From positions 7,038,600 through 7,102,599 of the forward strand of contig OZ007515.1 in NCBI GenBank assembly GCA_963931865.1: 64,000 nucleotides of DNA. Reading direction: 5' to 3'. This document shows, piece after piece, positions 55,212-64,000 of this stretch (its first letter is position 1; each line of letters opens with the position of its first letter). The stretch is from Axinella damicornis (Eukaryota; Porifera; Demospongiae; Axinellida; Axinellidae). The translations under genes were made by a program, and so were the position numbers. Under the pieces are notes generated by a model. It ran no database searches. It was not told the DNA's origin and worked only from the letters and a program-made list of their open reading frames with translations.

Positions 55212-57405
55212 GAGTATGTGTAGCTGCAGTAGTTTCAGTTCCCCTGTGCACTTAGCTATACTCATGCGTATTGTATCCTCTCTGTGAACTTATACTCATG
55301 ATCATGTGTATCGCATCTAGCTCTCTGTAGTCGTGTATTGTATCTAGCTCTCTGTGTACTTACACCCATGCATACTGTGTCGGTCTATCCACTCCCTACT
55401 ACTATATAACCATTGGTACTCCTGCCCTCATGCCATAAAACATCCATGCACGAAGCTGTAGCAGTTGCCGCTTAGATTACTGTAACCCAATCATTGTGGA
55501 AATGTCACGACAAAACGCCATACCTTTGGGAGGTGAGTGTAGCGAAATGGTCCGTGTTCTCGTCAAAATGAGGCCATTCTTCACCAGTAGAATGTTCCAC
55601 TAGCTTCCTGGAACAGTAGCACGCCAAGATCAGTCTAGTCAACAACAAAAACGGCCGAGCGGCCTCGTGGTAAGTGGTTCGATGTAGCTCGATCACGCTA
55701 CCTCACGCGGTAGTCACGGACATTCTAGGGGTAGCCCCATAATAATTACTGGTAGTTTATTGAAGTTTAGTTATGTAACTTACTGGTGCGACAGTATGAA
55801 GACCTCACTCGATGGCGTGTAGCGTCTACGCCTGGGGAAGTTCACCGCATCTGTTTCGAGGCGTCTCCATGGAAAATTCAACGCACGTGTGAGATTATGA
55901 ATATTCAATAACGCAGGCTATTATTATTAAAGCTCCCATATAAAATTAATTCTTATGGGCTTATGAGTATCCTCCGCGGGTTCATTTGGCTACAGGGTGC
56001 AATGGGATTTTAACTAATTAATGGCTCATGTAATGTGTATCCTAAAAAGTGAAAATGAGTCATGATTTATACACTACTCAGGTGTGGTAATATACCAGGG
56101 ACACATCGACCTAAAGTCAGTGATTATGCCTTGTTATGCCACCTCCATTGTTTCTATGAAGGGCGGGCCGTAGGCGGGTAGGTTCAAAGCTATGAGACTG
56201 CATGGGGCTCTACACGTACATGTAGTGAGACTGACTTCTGCACAGCACCAGTTTTGGTCTCGTACGTACCATGCAGGACACCAGTTCCTGCGATCACTCA
56301 AGCTAGAGGATGTTCTGGGCAAAGCACTTGGCTTCTGTGATCCCAGTCATGTCCATCCGGACCAACGCTGCATACTTTGGTGTGTCTGGAGGGAGGCTGC
56401 TAGACTTGTATCTCTTTATAGCTTGTATCTCTTTATAGAAAACATACATAGTCATGCATCTATAAATATCAATACATTATACCTTAGTTGGTCAGTTTTT
56501 GGGGTGTCTCCTGTTTAACGTGAACACCAAAATGTGAGTGAGATGATGTGATGTGTGTAGTAAAGTAATGCCAAGGAACAAGGGTTGTGGGTATGTCCAG
56601 TGGTCCTGACATCAGTGGCGTAATGGTACAGGAGTTAGCATTAGGTTGGATTCACAAAACATCTACATGCACAACTTCCAGAGAAGGTCCATTAAGTTTG
56701 TGTGTAAGTTGAGCAAGTAAAGCCAGGTACAATGTCACCAACATGTTCACCAGGCATGGCACAAAGAGAAAGGGAGTGTGGAGGACGTCACCACAATGGT
56801 TAGACTGATGATCCTGGGTGCAATGCTCATGGACATCAGCTCTTGGATGAGCAGTTTGCAAGCATCTCAATCTACAAAAAGAGAAAAACAGTTTCACTGG
56901 GATAAAATTATAATTGTGCTGGTGGCTGGTACAGTAACACTAGTGTCATTCACAGAGCAGTAGGGTATCTCCCCCCATCCCTCTCCAATGCCCACTCCAC
57001 CCATGACCCCACCCACTCATTTCTGAAAATCTGGAAAGGAGACTGCTACCATTAGTGAAGTGCTTAGCCCCAATGTGTTACAAGTGCAGGAATGTCACAT
57101 ATGAACTACTCTTTATATGTAGGCTTTGGAACTTCTCTTCAAGACTAGATGATGTGCAGCTACTGGGCCTAACTTGCACAAGAACAGACGTCAACACCAC
57201 ACTGGAGCTAAACGACCACGTAACTCCCGAGCCCCAACTCACCTCTTGTTTGTACGTGATTCCGCATGTTCCCATTTGACCGTGGTGACTGGCAAACTTG
57301 TCCCCAATCTGAGTCACTCTTACGGACCGCACCCTGATCTTGCAGAACTTGTAGCCATCCTGGTTCACCGACAACATCACCTGGGGACAGAAACAATCTA
57401 ATGAT

Positions 57406-57840
57406 TATAAGTAGCTTTGGTCGCTTCGCTCGCTCAGCTCTCTGTGCAGAGCTGCTGCAGCAGCTGCTCCCCAATTGCGTCCACGTCGGCTACTGCTCCC
57501 CGATTGCGTCCGCTTCAACTGCTCCCCGATTGTGTCCGCTTCAACTGCTCCCCGATTGCGTTCGATTCGGCTGCTGCTCCCCGATTGCGTCCGTTTCAAC
57601 TGCTGCTCCCCGATTGCATCCTCTTCAAACTGCTGCTCCCCGATTGGGACCAGTTCGACTGCTGCTCCCCCATTGCATCTGCTTGCTAGCCCCAGCTGTT
57701 CCAGCCCATGCCCAATGTTCTTGAACATTCTTCGTGGAGTTCGAGGTTCAGTAAATTGAAGTACAAAGGTCGTACGTCACTGGTCTAGTCCCGCCCAACG
57801 AACATCCCTCCTCCGTCACGCACAGACAGACACACATTAG
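57406..57840 (+). repeat. Dispersed minisatellite-bearing repeat, copy C, in a POLR2B intron
   Basis: Same layout as copy A: CGCTTCGCTCGCTCAGCT start, 8 internal CTGCTGCTCCCCGATTGCG units, AACATTCTTCGTGGAGTTCG and CTAGTCCCGCCCAACGAACA, then a CA-type tail. Confidence 0.85.
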
Positions 57841-58999
57841 AATATTGATGTTTGCTAATCTCAGCTAGTGACAATCCTGGACAATGATACCAGGTTCACT
57901 GACCTGGTCAATGATGCCTGTTTCACTCGCATGCAAGAACGTGCTGGCATCCCTCTTCTTGTACCTCCTGGATGCACCCTCCGGCTGCACAGAGAGGAAA
58001 GAGGGACTCAACACTACTCAGCACGCGTAGGTAGCCCTCCAATCTTGGTATGGAAATATGGAGGTAACACCTCACTACAACTGTATGTGATTGTACAGTG
58101 GCATAGTTGTTACTAGTCACTGTGTCACATATGCACAGCCAATCCATAGAAACTGATTTGCAATGTGTCCACAACAGAGATGGGTCAAGCACAAGTCTCA
58201 TTCAGCATACCTCATCTTCGTTCTCAGGGAGGGCGAGTGTTTTCCCGATGATGACATCCGACCAGCTAACCCTCACTCCGGAACAATAAGCTTGTCGTAG
58301 CTCGCATTTCTTATCCCCCCCACTGTCTCTCTTGTTGGCTTCTCAAACTGCTCCTCCCGGTCATACATGCTCTTGGATTCCTCGTCCTTGTACAAGCGGT
58401 AGAAGACGGAGCAGAACAGGCCTTGGTCGACAGCTGAGGCATTCAGGATGACGGAATCCTGCATGTAAATCTTTACAATAATGTGATAGCCTTGTGCCAG
58501 TCATGTGACAACTCATCCAGACCTGCAGGAAGTTCTCTGAAGCGGAGGTATTCCATGGACCTGGTAGTCACTAGCGGCTTCTGTGGGTCGTAGAGGATGT
58601 GGGCAAGTGTGTCCATGCGGAAGTGGAAGTTCGTGATGTAGACTCCCATGGCCTGCTTGCCCATGGCAGAGTTCCTCGGGGACTGGTTATGGTCGGGAAA
58701 GGGGGCACCATACACCTGAGGGAAATGAGGGAAGATGAACGGTCACAAGAGAGAGGCGACTAGCTTGAAGGAAAGATGTGAGCTCACCGAGTATCATGGC
58801 AGGATGGATATCGCAGTGAGTATAGGTGGAGCAGTAGCCGACCCCCCTTCTCCTGAAGATCATCCGGTGTCATGGCAATCATCACGGTCTCCTCCTCCAG
58901 AGAGTCAATATACTCCACCACAACTCCAGCCACCAGATCCTGCCAGCTGAAGAAGGGGCATATTCCTGCCTGAAAACCAGCAGCTGGACACTCCTGAAG

Positions 59000-59020
59000 T
59001 ATCTATCCATCTATGTAAGC

Positions 59021-59066
<46 letters not shown>

Positions 59067-59068
59067 TT
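59000..59068. repeat. (ATCT)n microsatellite
   Basis: About fifteen tandem ATCT units between POLR2B exons 3 and 4. Confidence 0.95.
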
Positions 59069-59126
59069 ATTTACAGGTACTGCCCACTTCCAGGTGTGCA
59101 AACATAAACAATGTCTGCCCGTACCT

Positions 59127-59172
59127 AGTCTCATTCCCAGACCCTCATACGCAGAGGGTCTGGGCACGAGCA
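59127..59172. mobile_element. Mutator-like foldback MITE remnant adjoining POLR2B exon 3
   Basis: TAGTCTCATTCCCAGACCC and GGGTCTGGGCACGAG form the hairpin. The last bases of the right end run into the codons for QKLL, so it abuts the exon end. Confidence 0.6.
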
Positions 59173-59382
59173 GCTTCTGGTTCTCCACGATGAGCAGAGG
59201 GCGACAGATATGACCAGCATCAGTGTAGATCCTAATCTCACGCTCGCAGATGCACACGCACACTAATAATCACACAACTACACTCTGAAGTGAAGTTAGT
59301 GGTACAGTTAACCCACAGCATAATTATACTACTACAGGATAATTTCACACAGGAACAGCGAAGCTTGTAGTATACATCCCCA

Positions 59383-59445
59383 TAGCCTCGCTTGGGAGAA
59401 GAGAAAGCGCTTTCTCTCCTCCCACATGGACTGGGAATGAGGCTA
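59383..59445. mobile_element. Mutator-like foldback MITE, 63 bp
   Basis: TAGCCTCGCTTGGGAG and CTGGGAATGAGGCTA ends. Flanks ACATCCCCA and ATATCCCCA. Confidence 0.75.
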
Positions 59446-59678
59446 ATATCCCCAGCCAGTGTGTTCTGCTTTCCATCTCCCACAAATATGCTTCAATCTC
59501 TGGCCCAGCACCACTTGTTCTACCTAGTACACCGTGGTGTTGACCTCTGGACAAAGGGAACGTTACATGTACCTCTGACACGATGATGTCCATCTGTCTC
59601 CGGAGCCTCCTGAGCGTGTTCATGAGGTGCTCCGGCTCACCAACCCAGCACCCGTTCACAAAGATCTTAGTGGAACTG

Positions 59679-59785
59679 GTACGAGAGGCAGGGTGCAGGT
59701 TAGTAAAGGGTTAAAATAGTATGCACTGGTATGAGAGGGAGGGTGCAGGTTAGTAAAGGGATAAAATAGTATGCACAGAAATGAA
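59679..59785. repeat. Two-copy 52-bp tandem repeat
   Basis: ACTGGTATGAGAGGGAGGGT-type sequence through AGTATGCAC is present twice next to POLR2B exon 2. Confidence 0.75.
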
Positions 59786-60194
59786 AGCGTGTAACTCAAA
59801 GGGTTAAATGACATGTACATCGGAACTGAATCCAATAAGATCAGACCAACAGTTTTTCGATCAGTGGGAGCTAGTTCATTGTGATATATGACCTTCAAGC
59901 AGATAATGAAAGGGGCTCCCTCACTTTGAGATGGCAGAGGGTGCAATCTCCTCAAGGTTCTTCATGCTCCACTCTTCCAGAAACTCCAGGATGGGGCATG
60001 GCTGGCTCACGACACTGATGTACGCCATCAGCGCCAGGTTCTTCAAAAGCATGACCCTGCGGAATTGTGTGTACACGTGTGCAGTGGAGAGCAGGGATGA
60101 CAAACGGCTCCCAGCTAACCACATGTTGATCACATGCTGCAAGCAATCAAAACAAGAAGTGCCAGTCTCTCCATGCTCTTTCAGACTGCCAGCG

Positions 60195-60395
60195 ACAAAA
60201 GGCTGGGTGGGGGCCTGGGAACAAGGTCAAAAGGCTGGGTGCATGGGGGCCTGGGAACGAGGCCAAAAGGCTGGGTGGGGGCCTGGGAACGAGGTCAAAA
60301 GGCTGGGTGGGGGGCCTGGGAACGAGGTCAAAAGGCTGGGTGGGGGCCTGGGAACAAGGTCAAAAGGCTGGGTGGGGGCCTGGGAATGAGGTCAA
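60195..60395. repeat. Minisatellite built from a MITE end
   Basis: Six copies of a ~31-bp unit (AAAAGGCTGGGTGGGGGCCT then GGGAACGAGGTC). The unit equals the right terminal part of the TAGCCTCG foldback elements. Confidence 0.9.
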
Positions 60396-60631
60396 AGCTA
60401 TAGGCCTACCACCGATTATTCATACAGCATACACGATGAGCTAGCTAGGCCACGATTTACAGCGATATATGTCAGCATGCAGAATGAGATACCATAAGTT
60501 GTGGCAGTAGGGTGTGGTCAAGTTATACAAAATTAATTAGAAGCATGAATCTCATGGTTTGTGTGGTTACGGGGCTTAGGATGGCTGAAATTACTTCTAG
60601 GAGCAAATTTGAGTACAACCACCTGAGGGTA

Positions 60632-61003
60632 CCGTAGTTGCAGTTAATTTCGCGGTGGGGAAATTTTCGCGGTATTCGCGGATGAAGTAAGACCGCGAAT
60701 ATTAAACCCGCGAAATATATTTCCACAGCTAGCGCTAGGCATAAAAGTTTCGTGTTCCTGGGCTCACGCTCACACAGTAGCTCTTCCCCGGCAGTTGCTT
60801 CGCTGTAGACGTGGTAGCCACGCATACACAGTTCGATCGCTCCATCAGCACGATCGCACATGTCATTAGTAAGTTATTACGAGCGGAATTCTTTTTTTTC
60901 GCGGAAGCATTCAGCGAAAATTTCCCACCGCGAAATATTCGTGTGTCACGTTTAGTGGCTAGACTGCGAAATTTTTGGCACGCGAAATAATCGGCAACTA
61001 CGG
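60632..61003. mobile_element. 372-bp TA-flanked MITE nested in a TTAA-type MITE remnant
   Basis: Ends CCGTAGTTGC and GCAACTACGG, then TTTCGCG-rich arms. TA at 60630-60631 and 61004-61005. The surrounding sequence (GGATGGCTGAAATTACTT to the left, GGAAAGGGTTAA to the right) resembles the right half of the 21.1-kb TTAA element. 61.08-61.56 kb shows no supported gene. Confidence 0.75.
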
Positions 61004-61570
61004 TACTGGAAAATACTGTACATTTAGGGGCTGAAAATGACTGCTAACAGTGCTAAGGGTAGGAAAGGGTTAACGTAATAGAAAATGGTTAATTTAAAAG
61101 CATCACACAAGTGCATACATCCACTCAGTTATAGAACCTTTACCGTTAATAACCCTTTAACCACCGAATTTTTCCCACCAAGACAACACATTTTCATGCA
61201 TTCAGCGCGCACCACTTTCGTAGGTACTCCTCTCCCGCAGCATTCGCTCCTCAGCGGCCAAACTTGGTGGGGCCCGCACACATGGAGAGATCCCTCTGGC
61301 AATACCGTTAATGATAATCATGACCCCCCACAAGCCCAGCAATCGGAGGTCAAAGGTGGATGTCAGTCGGATTTTCGCCCAGCATTTCCCTACATTTGGA
61401 CCAGATCTGACTGATGGCACACCTTACACCACCAATTTGCATGATTTGAGGCCACAAAGCTCCCTCCAGCATCCTATATGCCTGTTCATGACCATACCAT
61501 CCGTGGATACTCTCAGAAACATTCTGTCCATTCACATTGTAGAGCTAAGCCTCTAGATGACATAATAAAA

Positions 61571-61723
61571 CTAGAGGTGTTCATAGAACACATACCCCGC
61601 GCTGAACATCAGGCCAGGATGCATGCAGTGCAGCTACAATCGACGTGACATCTCTGCCTATGCACAACGGCGAACAGGGCTGCTATCGCATATACTGTGT
61701 TCGTGTATGGCCATATCCAAGGT
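61571..61723 (-). mobile_element. Helentron-like element, 3' end only, copy 3
   Basis: In reverse it reads CACACCTTGGATATGGCC-like sequence through GCGCGGGGTATGTGTTCTAT, the terminal hairpin and CTAG followed by T. It matches the last ~150 bp of the two complete copies and abuts the MULE coding remnant. Confidence 0.75.
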
Positions 61724-61724
61724 A

Positions 61725-63881
61725 CAGCCTCGAAACAGTAAACAGGTAGAAAACATTCAACTCAAGCAACTACAGAAACAACGCCTATCACACAATGCCC
61801 TGTACAACTTGCATGAAATGGCCACGGACTTACCCAACTTTGTACATACAATCCACACTCATCCAGATCTGGTTTGCATTCTTGGGCAACGGGCTGTACT
61901 TGAGGGAACTGGACAGAATTCTCTTGCTTGATACACCATCACCCCAGCTACTATCCAACAACACCACATTTCAGCTGGGTGACTTTTACATCTCCATTCT
62001 CTGCTTCCGCCACACCCTCTTCAAAGAGGCTCCCATCATTCCTGCTGCATTTCTCCTACATGAGAGGAAGTTCCAAAGCCATCATGCGGAACTATTTAGC
62101 ATATGCAGAAAGCTGATAAAATCACTCCGAAGTTCAACTCACCCAATTGTTACCGATGAAGAGCAGGCGATTGTCAATGCCATCTCGGACACCCTCCCTC
62201 AAGTTCCACAGCTGAGATGCTGGAACCACATCTTCAGGGATGTGGCAAGATGGCTGAGAAGTCATGGTGCACCAAGCGACGATGTCTCCGTCTATATATC
62301 AGTGATGTCAGGGCCTTGTTCCATCTTCCTACTGAAGAAGAGTACACCAGCACATTAGCTGAAATGAAATGCAAATGGAGTGCTCCATTCTTTGATTACT
62401 ACACCAGAAACATCCATCCTGACATTCATTCAATCGGTCGATGGGCCATCGAGTCCTACAGGGTTTATGACCCTTACAGCGGTGTAACAAATAACCAGTC
62501 GGAGTCACTCAACTTTGTCCTCAAACAGCTGCAAGAGTGGCGTGAATCACCGCTACACTGCATGGTGTTGGCCCTCTACTACCTCCAGTCCTATTACTTA
62601 GTAGAAGTCATTCGAGGTCAGCATGGACTTGGAAAATACCTTTGCATTCCCAGTACTGCGGCCGTGTGAATGCACAGCCCCTTCCTGATGGGGCCATCTA
62701 CTCTCCTGATGAAATCGTCCAACAAATCAAGGGCAATCTCTGCAAACCTACAGAAGGAAACACAGCTGAAACCAGGTCAGAACGTGAAGTGCCCAAAAAG
62801 CCAACTGTCACAGAGAGAGAGAGCTCAACGGCTTATAGAATATCAGCTTCGATCCCAACCTACACACCTTCACTCTTCTTGGGGCAGAAGATAGGCCACA
62901 AGTGGTGAAACTCTTCCCTAAGGAAACACGCACATGCCCATCAACCACCCAGTGCTACCATATTCTGGCAGCAAAACTGTGCATTGGACAAGAGGAAGGA
63001 AACAAACCGAAAAAACTCAATCTTACCCAGCTTCGAAGAAACGCCCGCAGCCGAAGGGAGAAGTCAGGACGCAAAAATCCTAGACCAGGTGACTCTGATG
63101 TGATGCCAGCACCAGATGCTGAGGAGAATAGATGCATCAAATACTGGTAAATAGAGCTGTGTGTTCTAATAGGCATGGATGCACATAAGCACATGTCTGC
63201 ATGAATCTCATTATTTATATTATACCCTTGGTCCTCCAAATATCCCAGATGGCAGAGATGACCTTCCTAGTCCTACCAACCCCCCACATGGCAGTGACAG
63301 CCTTCCCAGCCTTAGCCAAAGACAGATGGCAATGCCAATATTTGACACTCCATTCCATACTAAGCTAGGTGACTAATCATGCAAATGTAAAAATTCATGT
63401 ATGGTTCAAACATTTTTTGTGTTCAGGCCTTACTCATTCTGTATACATGTAATGTATTGCCCCACAATTGCATAGGCCATGAAAAGAAATCTGGGAGAAA
63501 GAGACCAAGACCCAAAGACAGTCACATGCCTCCGGCTCCTGATGCTCCTGGTACCATTCCACCTGAAGAAGATGGTATGTTTCTGTGCCGTAATAATCAG
63601 TACAGTAAAGGCATAGGCTCTCATTTTATTGGGCAAGTGTTGACTTCTTGGTTATTCCAGTATTGCCGTAAACTCTTTTTTATAAATTTTTTGAGAAGGC
63701 TGAGAGGTCTTTAGAAACTATGAAGAGGGTCATGAAAATATATACAGCTTGCTCACGCTCGCTCCACAATGTCCTGCATTCACCTAATACACTCATTCAT
63801 CTTTTTAAGTCAACTCTTTCTCATTTGTATTTCCCCACAACTACAGGCCATGAGGATCATCCACTTTGGATCTACTACTAG
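61725..63881 (+). mobile_element. MULE-type transposase remnant with SWIM zinc finger, several frame breaks
   Basis: In order across frames: LSHNALYNLHEMATDLPNF; LLLDTPSPQLLSNNTTFQLG then DFYISILCFRHTLFKEAPII and FLLHERKFQSHHAELF; IVTDEEQAIVNAISDTLPQV then LRCWNHIFRDVARWLRSHGA; RALFHLPTEEEYTSTLAEMK; YDPYSGVTNNQSESLNFVLK then QLQEWRESPLHCMVLALYYL. This fits a MULE-type DDE transposase core (Asp of LGDFY, Asp of TDEE, late Glu). From 62902, KLFPKETRTCPSTTQCYHIL is a SWIM finger whose first Cys is now Arg. Repeated exons encoding KKSGRKRPRPKDS follow, and a last exon ends GHEDHPLWIYY at a stop at 63879-63881. At least three frame changes make it inactive. Its terminal repeats were not found. Confidence 0.75.
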
Positions 63882-64000
63882 CAATGATGGAGCAGCAAGA
63901 GAATACAAAACCAGATAAATCCCTTCTGAATCACCCCACATCAATAGCCCACCCCATTCACACGACAACCTGACAGATAGCCCTCCCCATTTTCCCCACG
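63882..64000. other. Window end, nothing supported
   Basis: Ordinary AT/GC-mixed sequence with no frame or repeat that I can name. Confidence 0.5.

Larger units (their letters stand above)
57243..60056 (-). pseudogene. POLR2B: RNA polymerase II second-largest subunit, eight central exons, decayed
   Basis: Minus-strand exons: 60056-59925 ([20 protein letters not shown]), 59675-59573 ([26 protein letters not shown]), 59242 to about 59170 ([20 protein letters not shown]), 58946-58788 ([20 protein letters not shown]), 58715-58523 ([31 protein letters not shown]), 58458-58211 ([20 protein letters not shown]), 57984-57904 ([20 protein letters not shown]) and 57380-57243 ([40 protein letters not shown]). 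The order matches RPB2. Defects: the GYNQE part of the metal-B motif between exons 5 and 6 is absent, GQKG is GQMG, in-frame losses near QSPRN and YDKL, frame changes in a six-G run (exon 4) and before GVRVS, and a MITE remnant at the end of exon 3. N- and C-terminal exons are missing. Identity is certain; function is not expected. Confidence 0.93.

Noticed and set aside
57868..58116. 82-codon plus-strand frame [13 protein letters not shown]
   Set aside because: It is antisense to POLR2B exon 7, whose [20 protein letters not shown] product is unmistakable.

Overview
This is an intron-rich animal nuclear DNA window, most likely from a sponge or another early-branching invertebrate. The host exons have GT/AG boundaries and metazoan-type proteins. 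The rest is packed with DNA-transposon remnants, foldback elements and satellites. The phylum is an inference. There are no prokaryotic features, tRNAs, rRNAs or CRISPR arrays that I can support.

Host gene layout. A coiled-coil exon lies at 0.14-0.37 kb (-). Exons of an unrecognised, DUF3987-like gene lie at 6.70-7.31 kb (+). A farnesyltransferase beta-subunit (FNTB) fragment lies at 12.8-13.8 kb (-), and an XRN2/Rat1 5'-3' exoribonuclease with stop codons and a large internal deletion lies at 15.66-20.1 kb (+). An Arg/Pro/Gly-rich gene lies at 26.5-27.25 kb (+). RhoGEF (DH) exons are at 29.56-31.53 kb, leucine-rich-repeat exons at 32.95-34.31 kb, and DNA polymerase epsilon (POLE) exons at 38.1-45.5 kb, all on +. 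A 4.1-kb palindromic satellite sits inside the POLE intron. A basic/acidic-tailed unknown protein lies at 46.35-47.67 kb (+), an AMBRA1-like WD40 gene at 47.9-50.3 kb (-), and the middle of RNA polymerase II subunit 2 (POLR2B) at 57.24-60.06 kb (-).

Mobile layer. A 3.07-kb TA-flanked inverted-repeat element (3.54-6.61 kb) carries CaRF-like, CXXC zinc-finger and OTU-protease coding segments and interrupts a minisatellite. A large family of short foldback elements beginning TAGCCTCGTTCCCAGGC is flanked by 9-bp duplications, as expected for Mutator-like elements; one 623-bp member has captured the 5' end of a RecQ-type helicase. Other residents are a piggyBac transposase with an intact catalytic triad (52.5-54.5 kb), TTAA-flanked piggyBac-type MITEs, a MULE-type transposase remnant with a SWIM zinc finger (61.7-63.9 kb), three Helentron-like (HINE) copies, and a non-LTR retrotransposon 5' end encoding a 2A ribosome-skipping peptide plus a PHD-like finger.

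Quality note. Almost every conserved gene is broken, and many breaks are one-base changes in short G, C or T runs. Either this is a region of decayed duplicates or the assembly has homopolymer errors; in-frame stops and missing conserved segments in XRN2 and POLR2B favour real decay for those two. All gene identifications are from reading the translations against remembered family features; no database search was possible.
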